A stretch of 21,066 nt of DNA from DATEEG01 sp035525055 (GCA_035525055.1 DATLEZ010000126.1:1-21066); one strand, 5' to 3'. Positions 7,871-14,683 are shown, counted from the first letter of the stretch. The notes: generated by a model from the sequence alone, not told the origin. Numbers and translations: made by a program.

Positions 7871-8195
7871 CCCTCACGCCCCACCAAGTCGAGCCCGAAG
7901 GCCCTACTTATGTCGGACTCCGGCATTGTTCCGAAGATCTTTGCCGTCGCCCCCCGTCACCGAGGGACTCCCTCAGCCCGAAGGCTGTGGGTTGTCTCTC
8001 CCTCGGCTCGACGACCCGAAGGTCCCCGGCCGGCTCGATCCTTTCGGATCCAGCAGGAGAGACTGCGGTTCTTCTCTTGCGAGTCGATCCGCACGCTCGT
8101 TCGGAAGTTTCCCTCCGCCCGTGCGGCGCTTCGAGGTTTCCCTCCAAGCACGAGCGCAATGTAGACCATGAAACGGGACCCGAGTCGAGTTTGGC
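7826..8195 (-). ncRNA. Candidate structured non-coding RNA
   Basis: No open frame here looks like a protein. On the minus strand there is a run of compact hairpins with highly stable loops: GATCC-GAAA-GGATC, GACC-TTCG-GGTC, CAGCC-TTCG-GGCTG, GGGCC-TTCG-GGCTC and GGGGC-loop-GCCCC. The run ends in an intrinsic terminator. cUUCGg and GNRA tetraloops clustered like this are typical of structured RNAs. I looked for tmRNA, RNase P RNA and SRP RNA signatures and found none. The 5' end is a guess, set at the edge of the TCGCGA box array. Alternatively this could be a degenerate repeat region. Confidence 0.35.
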
Positions 8196-8203
8196 TTCCC
8201 AAA

Positions 8204-8310
8204 TTTCGCGAGTGGTTAGTTACTTTTCGCGAGGAGGAACTGGTGCGAGAGTTTCCCAACTGCTCCCCATCGTGAGTCGCGAAATCAAACCCCCTGCTCG
8301 CGAAATCAAA
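8204..8310. promoter_or_regulatory. Symmetric array of four TCGCGA boxes
   Basis: TTTCGCGAG occurs at 8204 and 8225. Its inverse, TCGCGAAATCAAA, occurs at 8277 and 8298. The spacing within each pair is exactly 21 bp (two helical turns), and the four palindromic cores are symmetric about 8254.5. The array sits between the two outward-facing terminators, so it could control divergent transcription. Confidence 0.5.
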
Positions 8311-8311
8311 G

Positions 8312-8510
8312 ATGGCCCGGAGCTTGACGGCAGGTAGTCGTCTTGGATACGTTCACCCTCGCTTGATCGGGGGTGACTCCGAACAAGCGCCGGAGAGTCG
8401 AGAGACGCTACGGCTTGCTAGGAGAAGACCGGGCCTCCGGGTCCGGAGTTTGAATGGCGGATGACCCCGAGAGGGTGCGACTTCGGTCGGAGCTCTCTCG
8501 GGGTTTTCTT
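8312..8510 (+). ncRNA. Candidate short non-coding RNA ending in a strong terminator
   Basis: No protein-like frame is present, yet a strong plus-strand terminator closes the stretch. Before it lie the pairs CGCTTG...CAAGCG (about 8360-8388) and GACC...GGTC (about 8428-8442). A short transcript starting near the TCGCGA array would explain the terminator. Its boundaries and existence are inferred. Confidence 0.25.
8465..8510 (+). terminator. Intrinsic terminator reading rightward
   Basis: CCCCGAGAG pairs perfectly with CTCTCGGGG, with an inner CGAC-TTCG-GTCG tetraloop hairpin, followed by TTTTCTT. This is the clearest rho-independent terminator in the window. There is no upstream plus-strand gene apart from the candidate RNA. 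Confidence 0.75.
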
Positions 8511-8564
8511 AATTCTCCAGTGGGCCGCTTCCAGTGGCAGTAAGCAGCCGGAACGCTCTTCGCA

Positions 8565-8606
8565 CTGCCTGCTGGTAGCCGCCTACTGACAGCTGCCTAC
8601 TGGATA
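8565..8606. repeat. Three tandem 14-bp units upstream of the nuclease gene
   Basis: CTGCCTGCTGGTAG, CCGCCTACTGACAG and CTGCCTACTGGATA lie end to end. Two CCAGTGG copies, also 14 bp apart, precede them (8517 and 8531). The array ends 27 bases before the predicted -10 of the nuclease gene, so an operator role is possible. Confidence 0.65.
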
Positions 8607-8632
8607 AATACAAATCTGTCATTTAGGCCCCG

Positions 8633-8638
8633 TATAGT
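8633..8638 (+). promoter_or_regulatory. -10 element TATAGT, leaderless start for the nuclease
   Basis: TATAGT ends seven bases before the ATG of the nuclease gene, so transcription would begin at or next to the start codon. Leaderless mRNAs are common in actinobacteria. No good -35 sequence is visible. Confidence 0.5.
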
Positions 8639-8645
8639 CCGGGTC

Positions 8646-9425
8646 ATGGCCTTGGAGACTCTTTCGCCCAGCAGGGCCGGCGACTTCAAAGCCTGTCCAC
8701 AGCTCTTTCAGTTCCGTGCCATCGAGCGGTTGCCCGAGCCCGTCACGATCTACCAGGCCCGTGGCACAACCGCCCATCTCGCTCTTCAGCGACTGTACGA
8801 ATTGACCCCCGAGCAAAGAACCCCCGAGGCCCTCTACGACCTCTTCCGCGGAGCTTGGGGTGAGCTGCGCGGCGCCGAGGAATTCGTCGGGTTGTTTGCC
8901 AGCATCGATGACGAACGGATCTGGGGACTCGAGAGCCTCGAGCTTCTCGCCAACTACTTTCGACTCGAGACACCCGACCAGGTCCAGCCGCTCGAACGAG
9001 AACTCGACATGCTGGAACCTTTCGAGGGTGACATCGTCATTCGCGGAATCCTCGACCGGATCGATCGGCGACCAGACGGTCGCCTCGTCATCACCGACTA
9101 CAAGACTGGCAAGGCCCCTCCCGAGACATACGCGCTACCGGCCTTCTTCGCGCTCAAGATCTATGCCCTCCTGATTCGGCGGCGTTTCAATGAGACCCCT
9201 GCCGAAGTCCGTCTCCTCTACCTCAACGGCCCGACGATGTACCGGATCCCCATCGAGGACAGCCAACTCGACGCCATGGAACGGCAACTACGGGCCCTCT
9301 GGAAGGCGATCGATCGGGCGATAGAGCAAAACAACTTCCCGCCCAGGCCCAGCCGCCTGTGTGATTACTGCTCGTTCCGGGACCGCTGCCCCGCCTGGTC
9401 CACCCAGGAAGCGTTGGCCGGTTAA
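8646..9425 (+). CDS. RecB/Cas4-like PD-(D/E)XK nuclease with Fe-S cluster
   Basis: A 259-residue nuclease-domain protein of the RecB/AddB/Cas4 superfamily (PDDEXK_1 type), probably acting on DNA ends in repair or recombination. Core residues are His44 (TTAHLALQ), Asp137 in GILDRID, and Asp151 and Lys153 in VITDYKTG. Four cysteines, Cys17 near the N-terminus and Cys239, Cys242 and Cys248 in CDYCSFRDRC, have the spacing of the 4Fe-4S clamp seen in AddB and Cas4. It stands alone, with no helicase, Cas1 or Cas2 nearby, so it is not part of a CRISPR locus here. Such stand-alone genes are frequent in actinobacteria. The ATG start is supported by a -10 element placed for leaderless transcription. 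Confidence 0.88.
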   Translation: MALETLSPSRAGDFKACPQLFQFRAIERLPEPVTIYQARGTTAHLALQRLYELTPEQRTPEALYDLFRGAWGELRGAEEFVGLFASIDDERIWGLESLELLANYFRLETPDQVQPLERELDMLEPFEGDIVIRGILDRIDRRPDGRLVITDYKTGKAPPETYALPAFFALKIYALLIRRRFNETPAEVRLLYLNGPTMYRIPIEDSQLDAMERQLRALWKAIDRAIEQNNFPPRPSRLCDYCSFRDRCPAWSTQEALAG

Positions 9426-9569
9426 CGCCCGCCTCGATAACTAGTTCTTTCGGAACCGGACTTCTCACCCGTTTTCCTTCAAGGAATATACACGTTTGGC
9501 CGATACAACCACTCAGAGTGACAATCCACCACAGGATTGCCGGGCCAAGCGGATTGACCCACGGGGACA

Positions 9570-10370
9570 ATGGTTATGGGAGTAGGAACCTTTATGCGAC
9601 GAGCGATGGCGCTGGCTGCCGCTACGGCCGCTTGGGTCCTCCTGATCCAGGTTGCAAGTATCGGAATGGCCCCCCCGGTTGTCTTCGAGCTTGCCCCTCT
9701 CGATGTTGCATTCAGCGACCCGAACACGGCCGGTGAGACCCTCGAGCTCACTCTCTCCCCTACCAACCCCGCCCTGATCGTTGTGCCGACCGGTTCATTC
9801 AGCGCCACAACGACAACCACTCAAGTTTTCCCAACCGTCACAGTCGCCTCGTCGACCACGACGACGACGGTGCCCACTACAACCACGACCAAGCCTGTCA
9901 CCACCACGACATCGGCACCCGTTACCACCACAACGATCACGCCGGTGGTGACAACAGCCCCCCCGACCACCACAACTTCGACGGTCCCGATTACGACCGC
10001 AGCTGCAGGAAGCTTCTCGGCGCCGGCGGAGTCCGAGTTCATCTCGAAGATCAACGCCCTCCGCTCCTCGGTTGGCGTGGCCGGCCTGGCTACCAATGGT
10101 GACCTCAACAATTACGCACGCTGGTGGGCCAAGCAGATGGCCGACAGCGGCAACTTCTCCCATAGCGACATCGGCTCGCTTCTTGATCCCTGGTCGACGG
10201 TCGGTGAGAACATCGGATACGGACCGTCGGTTACCTCAGTGTTCAACGCTCTGGTCGCCAGCACGAGCCACTACAACAACATGGTCGATCCCAGGTTCAC
10301 GTCAGTGGGAGTCGGCGCATACGTCGACTCGACCGGACTCATCTGGACGGCACACGTCTTCGGCGGCTAG
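9570..10370 (+). CDS. Secreted CAP-domain (SCP/YkwD-like) protein with Thr-rich linker
   Basis: An exported protein of 266 residues. The N-terminal signal or anchor segment is MRRAMALAAATAAWVLLIQV. A Thr/Val/Pro-rich low-complexity linker (about 78-148) follows, then a C-terminal CAP domain (about 152-266). CAP hallmarks are the INALRSSVG opening, FSHSD (His198), GENIGYG (Glu213), SHYNNM (His234) and a closing WTAHVFGG. Bacterial CAP proteins are mostly of unknown activity; wall-associated or lipid-binding roles have been proposed for relatives. The linker probably spans or binds the cell wall. The ATG used here has GGGGA close upstream; ATG at 9594, preceded by AGTAGGAACCTTT, gives a cleaner signal peptide and is equally likely. 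Confidence 0.88.
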   Translation: MVMGVGTFMRRAMALAAATAAWVLLIQVASIGMAPPVVFELAPLDVAFSDPNTAGETLELTLSPTNPALIVVPTGSFSATTTTTQVFPTVTVASSTTTTTVPTTTTTKPVTTTTSAPVTTTTITPVVTTAPPTTTTSTVPITTAAAGSFSAPAESEFISKINALRSSVGVAGLATNGDLNNYARWWAKQMADSGNFSHSDIGSLLDPWSTVGENIGYGPSVTSVFNALVASTSHYNNMVDPRFTSVGVGAYVDSTGLIWTAHVFGG

Positions 10371-10377
10371 ACCGCCC

Positions 10378-10410
10378 GATCCCGAGCGGAATCGCCCATA
10401 TCTGAGACCG
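10378..10410. repeat. Interspersed 33-bp repeat, copy 1
   Basis: Matches 18509-18541 at 29 of 33 bases. Both copies lie shortly downstream of plus-strand reading frames. The core GAGCG-N4-CGCyC can fold as a small hairpin on the minus strand, where one variant base pair is a G-U wobble. Confidence 0.7.
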
Positions 10411-10489
10411 ACCAGATCGGCACGCCTGCGCGCTCCCCCGTCGGAAACGCGGTGGCGTCGGCACTACCAACGCGGTCAGACGATTCAGC

Positions 10490-10510
10490 GAAGCGCCGCG
10501 TCGAATAGGT
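10490..10510. repeat. 21-bp repeat, copy 1
   Basis: GAAGCGCCGCGTCGAA plus YAGGT recurs at 16193-16213 with 20 of 21 bases identical. Both copies are intergenic. Confidence 0.6.
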
Positions 10511-10620
10511 AACCAGCCTGCCCTTCCCCTTCGAGTGCACCGTCGGCGTGAAATCAACTGCGAGTTCTTCGGTCTTACGGGCGGCGCCTCGGCTCGACTT
10601 CATCCGCAGACCTGAGACCT

Positions 10621-10651
10621 GAGGCGGCGTCGGGGAATCCGACGCCGCCTC
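10621..10651 (-). terminator. 13-bp perfect hairpin after the secreted-protein gene
   Basis: GAGGCGGCGTCGG and CCGACGCCGCCTC form a perfect stem around a 5-base loop, starting 8 bases after the stop codon of the minus-strand gene. There is no U tract, as often in actinobacterial terminators. It could also stop transcription arriving from the CAP gene. Confidence 0.55.
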
Positions 10652-10659
10652 GACCTGTC

Positions 10660-11280
10660 TCAGGGTGTGTGGATCGCTGCGATGTAGACCGGGCAGTGCG
10701 GCTGGCCTCCGGCGTTGAGATCGCCACCGAACCCGACGTAGTCGGAGTTCAGACCGAACGAATTCGGACAAGCCGTACCCGTCCAGAAGTCGGTCCGCCA
10801 GGTGGAGATGTTCGATCCGGCATCCTCGGCCTGACCGTGATAGGCCACCTCGACGTGGACCTCGGCAGAGCTCAAATCGAAGTCCAACGGATTGAAGGGC
10901 ACGTGGAAGCCGGCGATGCTCGAGTCACCGGCTTTCGCCTTCAACACGGCCGTCGCATGGCCTCCGGATCCGATCCGGCGGGCGCCGTCACCGGCCACGA
11001 AGGCATCGTCGGGGAACGCACCGCCGTCGGGGATGATCACCCACCAAAAGGTGTAGAGGCCCCCCGGGCGCAACCCGTCGACCTTGACCTCGGCCCACAA
11101 CGAATCGTCGCCCCTCACCAGCACCGAGCTACCTAGATTGTTGCTCACCGGTGTTCCGTCCAATGTCAGGAACTCCACGACGGGCTCCACGCTTACCTCA
11201 CCCCTGGGCACCGCCATGGCCGGGCTCACCCCCAGCACCAAAAGCGCGACCACCACCGCGACTACAGATTTCATTCTCAT
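10660..11280 (-). CDS. Secreted protein of unknown function
   Basis: A 206-residue exported protein with a classical signal peptide (MRMKSVVAVVVALLVLG through the AMA site near residue 23). The mature part looks beta-rich: VRGDDSLWAEVKVDGLRPGG, then YTFWWVIIPDG and HVEVAYHG. It carries two late cysteines (TACPNS and PHCPVY) that could form a disulphide. I do not recognise a named domain; an immunoglobulin-like fold is only a guess. A strong AGGAGG lies before the ATG and overlaps the end of the upstream DUF4242 gene, 12 bases away. The two are therefore an operon, probably driven by the shared box-type promoter at 11591-11634. Confidence 0.82.
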   Translation of the reverse strand: MRMKSVVAVVVALLVLGVSPAMAVPRGEVSVEPVVEFLTLDGTPVSNNLGSSVLVRGDDSLWAEVKVDGLRPGGLYTFWWVIIPDGGAFPDDAFVAGDGARRIGSGGHATAVLKAKAGDSSIAGFHVPFNPLDFDLSSAEVHVEVAYHGQAEDAGSNISTWRTDFWTGTACPNSFGLNSDYVGFGGDLNAGGQPHCPVYIAAIHTP

Positions 11281-11292
11281 CTCTGTCTCCTC

Positions 11293-11544
11293 CTAGCTGT
11301 GTTCGCCCACGGCGTAGATCTCGTCGGCGACCAGGCCGTGAGCCTCCCGGTGCACTCTGACCGCGTCTTCGGCGCTCTTCGCCTCGACCAGGCAGAAGAT
11401 CTTCCCGGCCTCCTCATCGACCCAATAACGCTTGTAGTCCACGCCGTAGGCACCCTGGGTCTCCAGATCCTTCTGGTGGGCTCCGGCGACGTCGTCGGCC
11501 GACACCCCACCTTCGATGGTGTGAACGTCCATGAACAGCGGCAT
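11293..11544 (-). CDS. DUF4242 (SCO4226-type, putative nickel-binding) protein
   Basis: A small soluble protein of 83 residues beginning MPLFMDVHTIEGG. It contains the family pattern AHQKDLETQGAYGVDYKRYW, then KIFCLVEAKSAEDAV and HREAHGLVADEIY. This matches the DUF4242 family, whose Streptomyces member SCO4226 has been described as nickel-binding; the conserved His and Cys residues are consistent with metal binding. Its role is unknown. The frame is open 25 codons further upstream, but this ATG has AAAGGAG at the right distance and fits the family N-terminus. It is the first gene of an operon with the secreted protein, and its promoter carries the 18-bp box shared with the haloperoxidase gene. 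Confidence 0.85.
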   Translation of the reverse strand: MPLFMDVHTIEGGVSADDVAGAHQKDLETQGAYGVDYKRYWVDEEAGKIFCLVEAKSAEDAVRVHREAHGLVADEIYAVGEHS

Positions 11545-11590
11545 CTCTCTCCTTTCGCTGGCCGAGTCCCTCACATGACGTGACGTGACG

Positions 11591-11634
11591 AAGGTATGGA
11601 CCGCCACGTGCGGGCACATCGGGCGAAATCCCTA
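11591..11634 (-). promoter_or_regulatory. Shared-box promoter B (DUF4242/secreted-protein operon)
   Basis: The minus strand reads TAGGGATTTCGCCCGATG, then a spacer, then the -10 candidate TACCTT. The distance from box start to -10 start is 38 bases, identical in promoters A and C. The box end is 72 bases before the DUF4242 ATG. Confidence 0.6.
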
Positions 11635-11642
11635 TATCGGGG

Positions 11643-11924
11643 TCAGCCGATCAGGTGGAAGGCGTAGGGATCGAGGACCGAGATCTCAACGATGCGGTCG
11701 ACGGGGAGCCAGTTGGCGTGGGCGGCGAGACGTATCGCCTCGGGGCCGGGGGCGTCATAGATGCAGAAGCTCGTCCCACGATCCGATGAGACGTAGGAGC
11801 GGAGCCAGGTGATGCCACGGTCGGAGTTGCAGGCGATGATCCCGCCGAGTCTCCTCTCACCCTCCGGCCCTATCGGCACCTCGAGCCCGTCTGGGAAGGT
11901 CCGGATGACTAGGTAGCGGGGCAG
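11643..11924 (-). CDS. Second DUF4242-family protein, probable CTG start
   Basis: A 93-residue relative of the DUF4242 family: (M)PRYLVIRTFPDGLEVPIG, a central GITWLRSYVS, then FCIYDAPGPEAIRLAAHAN and LPVDRIVEISVLDP. Family members typically begin MPRYLVERTFPDG, and the codon at that Met position here is CTG. GGAGGA lies six bases before it. No in-frame ATG, GTG or TTG exists nearby; the only in-frame ATG (12041) lies inside the upstream regulator gene and would add 39 unlikely residues. A nine-codon ATG frame overlaps the ribosome site. It follows the luxR-type gene and has its own box-type promoter. The function is unknown. Confidence 0.75.
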   Translation of the reverse strand: MPRYLVIRTFPDGLEVPIGPEGERRLGGIIACNSDRGITWLRSYVSSDRGTSFCIYDAPGPEAIRLAAHANWLPVDRIVEISVLDPYAFHLIG

Positions 11925-11947
11925 GGCGGCTCCTCCATGGTGCGCCG

Positions 11948-11991
11948 AACCTATGGCGCACCGCTCCGGTCGGCATCGGGCATTGTCCCTA
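11948..11991 (-). promoter_or_regulatory. Shared-box promoter C (second DUF4242 gene)
   Basis: The minus strand reads TAGGGACAATGCCCGATG, followed at the same 38-base offset by the -10 candidate TAGGTT. The first TAG of the box is also the stop codon of the LuxR-type regulator gene. Transcription would start about 17 bases before the CTG start. Confidence 0.55.
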
Positions 11992-14571
11992 CTTTGGCTC
12001 GTTCCAACCGTTGGCAACAGAGAGTGCCGCTGCCTGGCCACGGCTGGAGACGTTCAGCTTCACCAAAACCGACGACACGTGGTGGCTGGCGGTCTTCTTG
12101 GTGATGAACAGCTTCTCGGCGATGGCCGAGTTGGAGAGCCCCTCAGCGAGCAGGCTAAGGACCTCGGCCTCACGGACTGTGAGTCGAGCGGGGTTCTCCC
12201 GGGTGGAGGTCCGCTCACCCCTGGGGATCCCCTTCACACCGCGGCGTTGCATCTCGTGACGAAGACCCCGGGCCACACCGTCGGCACCCAGGGCGGCCAG
12301 GTCGGAGAACACCTCATCGAGATCGGACTCCGGGGTCGAGGCACGGGAGATGATCGCTTGTATTCGATAGCCACAGCGGTCCCATTCCGCTGCTGCCTCA
12401 CCCGCCTGACCGACGATCTCGAGGCCTGTCGGTCCGGTGATGTCGCCGTGAGGTGGCTCCCAGCCGAGTCGGAGAGCCCAGAACGCCAGCATGGCCCGGT
12501 CGTGATGGTCCCCGTCAGGGACGAGTTCGATGGTGTCCTGATACATCGAGGCGACTCTCTCGAGGGGGATGATCCCGGTCCATGCTGCTTCCATGGCCAT
12601 CACACACGCCTCGATCTGGGTCCATACTTCGTTGTACGCTTCGAGCCTGTCGAACACCGCCTCGACCATCTCTTTCGCTCCCGGGTCGGCGCGTCGAGTC
12701 CGCAGGGTGGCCGAGACGAGCAGCATCTCCACCTCGGACGAGAAACAGGTTCGCTGACCGGCAACGATCTCCAGGTAGGCGTCGGCGTCGTCCCACATGG
12801 CCATGTCGACTGCGATTACAGCTGAGGTGATGACGGCGGCGATGTACCACGCATCGAGCTCGTTGGCTGTCGAGTACTCCTGCAACTCCTGGAACCACTT
12901 CCGGGCATCGTCCAGCCGCCACGCACTTCTTGCGAGGACCCCGAGATTGTTGAGAGCCTTGGCCCCGAACTCTCCGGCGTGTGTCTCAATCCCCCGCCTT
13001 GCCGCCGCCTCCACCTGGGCAAGGCCATCTGGTTCGCCGAGGTAATAGCGGGCTGTGCCCATCGTGGTGGATGCGTTGATCTCCATTTCGGTCGACCCAC
13101 ACGACCTGGCCATGGATAGGGCGTCCTCGGCGATGATGATCGCATTGCGCATATCGCCCCGGATGAAGGTGACAGTGGCGAGGACGGCCAACGCCACAGC
13201 GAGCTCTTCCGACTGATCCGTACCCCTGAGGACCTCGAGAGCTGCCTCTGCCTCCTCGGCGGCGGCGTGAAAGTTGTTGAGTCGGTATTCGAAGAACGCG
13301 ACCCACGCCCGCGCCTTGGCTTCCTCGACTCGGGACCCGGCGAGCCCGAGGCGGCGCCGACTCAAGGCGACTGCGGTCTCGAATGCGTTGATGTAGTTGT
13401 GCTCGCGGGCGGCGGAGAGCAGAGCGGCAGTCAGGGTGCTGGTGTCGATGACGTCTGAGAACTCGAGCGCGTTGGCGAAATGGAAGGCGGCCTGGCGATG
13501 GGCGCCACCTGCCGCCGCATACTCCCCAGCTATGAGTGAATACTCGGCCGCTTTCTCCACGTCGCCGGCCCCGATAGCGTGGTACGCAAGTCTGGCCATG
13601 TCCCGAGAGTCCGGAGCCGTTGCCTCCAGATGTGCGAGCAGTCTCTCATGGAGACGCCTCCTCGTCGCCGGAGGCAATGCCTCGACCAGGCTCTTACGGA
13701 TCAGCTCATGTCGACAGGAGATCTGCCCTCTCGCCGATGCCACCAAGCGCCGCGAGAACGCCAGGTCGCAGTGACTGCCGGTGGGGTCACCGAGCTCGGC
13801 GATATCTGCGAGGGGCACCCCGTCAGGACTGAGGGCCACGGTGTTGACGAACTCGAGGGCATCGGCGGGAAGCTGAACTGCGTTGGCCAAAACGGCGTGC
13901 TGAATCGTTGGAGGCAGAGCGATGTCCGGGTGCCTGAGGACTTCGTCGACGAAGAACGGATTCCCCAGCGTTGCCTGGTACACATGTGCCGGGTCGAGCC
14001 CGGTCCCTTTCGCCAGGTCCTCGACTCCGGAGACGCTCAGTGCAGGCAGTTCGATTCGGACTGCAGACGGCCCGAGGTCAGCGACGACCAGGCGCAGCGG
14101 TGGGTTGACGTTGATCTCCTCAGATCGGAAGGTGACGATGAGGACACTCTCCGTGGCCCCCATCCTCTTGCCGAGGTAGCGGACGAGGCCAAGGGTTGCC
14201 TCGTCTGCCCAGTGCACGTCCTCCAGGACGAGCACGACCCTGTCGTTCTTGACCAAGTCGAGCATTCCCAAGTACACGGGCATCCGCCCGGACCCGGAGC
14301 GAATGTCGTGCTGTAGGTCCGGCGGCAACTCGGCGATCAGGTCGTAGAGGGGAGAGAACGCCGCCGGGACGTCCAGGGGTTCGGAAGCCGCCACGAGAAT
14401 CCGCCATTTGTGGTCGAGAGTGTCAAGGCCGACGGTGACTAGCGAAGTCTTGCCGAAACCGGCTTCCCCCGACAAGAGCACGACGCTCCCTGACTGGAAC
14501 GGCTCGGCGAACACCTCAGTGAGAGCTTGCAGATGTTTTTCCCTCTCGACGAGGGATTCAGAGGTTCTCAA
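11989..14571 (-). CDS. ATPase/LuxR-type transcriptional regulator (LAL family)
   Basis: A large regulator of 860 residues. An N-terminal AAA/STAND-type ATPase has Walker A GEAGFGKT (35-42) and Walker B VVLVLEDVHWAD (112-123). The long helical middle resembles tetratricopeptide arrays. The C-terminal LuxR/GerE helix-turn-helix (about 797-850) contains LTVREAEVLSLLAEGLSN and KKTASHHVSSVLVKL. Members of this family are ATP-dependent activators, often of neighbouring pathway genes. It starts at TTG: the next residues (LVEREKHLQAL) match the usual LVGRE-type beginning, and the frame closes with TAG about 15 codons upstream. It is divergent from the haloperoxidase gene and followed by two DUF4242 genes, and boxes shared by these three promoters are plausible targets. 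Confidence 0.92.
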   Translation of the reverse strand: MRTSESLVEREKHLQALTEVFAEPFQSGSVVLLSGEAGFGKTSLVTVGLDTLDHKWRILVAASEPLDVPAAFSPLYDLIAELPPDLQHDIRSGSGRMPVYLGMLDLVKNDRVVLVLEDVHWADEATLGLVRYLGKRMGATESVLIVTFRSEEINVNPPLRLVVADLGPSAVRIELPALSVSGVEDLAKGTGLDPAHVYQATLGNPFFVDEVLRHPDIALPPTIQHAVLANAVQLPADALEFVNTVALSPDGVPLADIAELGDPTGSHCDLAFSRRLVASARGQISCRHELIRKSLVEALPPATRRRLHERLLAHLEATAPDSRDMARLAYHAIGAGDVEKAAEYSLIAGEYAAAGGAHRQAAFHFANALEFSDVIDTSTLTAALLSAAREHNYINAFETAVALSRRRLGLAGSRVEEAKARAWVAFFEYRLNNFHAAAEEAEAALEVLRGTDQSEELAVALAVLATVTFIRGDMRNAIIIAEDALSMARSCGSTEMEINASTTMGTARYYLGEPDGLAQVEAAARRGIETHAGEFGAKALNNLGVLARSAWRLDDARKWFQELQEYSTANELDAWYIAAVITSAVIAVDMAMWDDADAYLEIVAGQRTCFSSEVEMLLVSATLRTRRADPGAKEMVEAVFDRLEAYNEVWTQIEACVMAMEAAWTGIIPLERVASMYQDTIELVPDGDHHDRAMLAFWALRLGWEPPHGDITGPTGLEIVGQAGEAAAEWDRCGYRIQAIISRASTPESDLDEVFSDLAALGADGVARGLRHEMQRRGVKGIPRGERTSTRENPARLTVREAEVLSLLAEGLSNSAIAEKLFITKKTASHHVSSVLVKLNVSSRGQAAALSVANGWNEPK

Positions 14572-14639
14572 CGACAGGAGGATAGAGCGTCCGGCGGCGG
14601 ACGGCTACGGGAACACCCCACACGTGACGTGGCCCGAAA

Positions 14640-14683
14640 TAGGTACTTCACCCGATGTGGCCCCTCGTCTCCCTCCTTACGTT
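14640..14683 (+). promoter_or_regulatory. Shared-box promoter A (haloperoxidase-like gene)
   Basis: TAGGTACTTCACCCGATG is followed by the -10 candidate TACGTT, with the box-to-minus-10 offset of 38 bases seen in promoters B and C. It lies in the gap between the divergent luxR-type and haloperoxidase genes. Confidence 0.6.

Noticed and set aside
7826..8195. tmRNA, RNase P RNA or SRP RNA
   Set aside because: No tRNA-like acceptor or T-loop, no RNase P P4 core, no SRP GNAR-type core were seen on either strand.
7756..8337. Several overlapping frames of 80-190 codons on both strands in the 7750-8340 region
   Set aside because: Compositions are Ser/Arg/Pro-rich without motifs or ribosome sites, and the DNA is dominated by hairpins and repeats.
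8646..9425. CRISPR-associated Cas4
   Set aside because: No cas1, cas2 or repeat-spacer array in the window; family resemblance only.
9800..10010. Microsatellite in the CAP gene
   Set aside because: The ACN-rich stretch is an in-frame Thr-rich linker with varied codons, not a simple tandem repeat.
11617..11634. Shared box as a DosR-type site
   Set aside because: GGGA...GCCC is reminiscent, but the length and half-site order differ from the DosR palindrome, so no identity is claimed.
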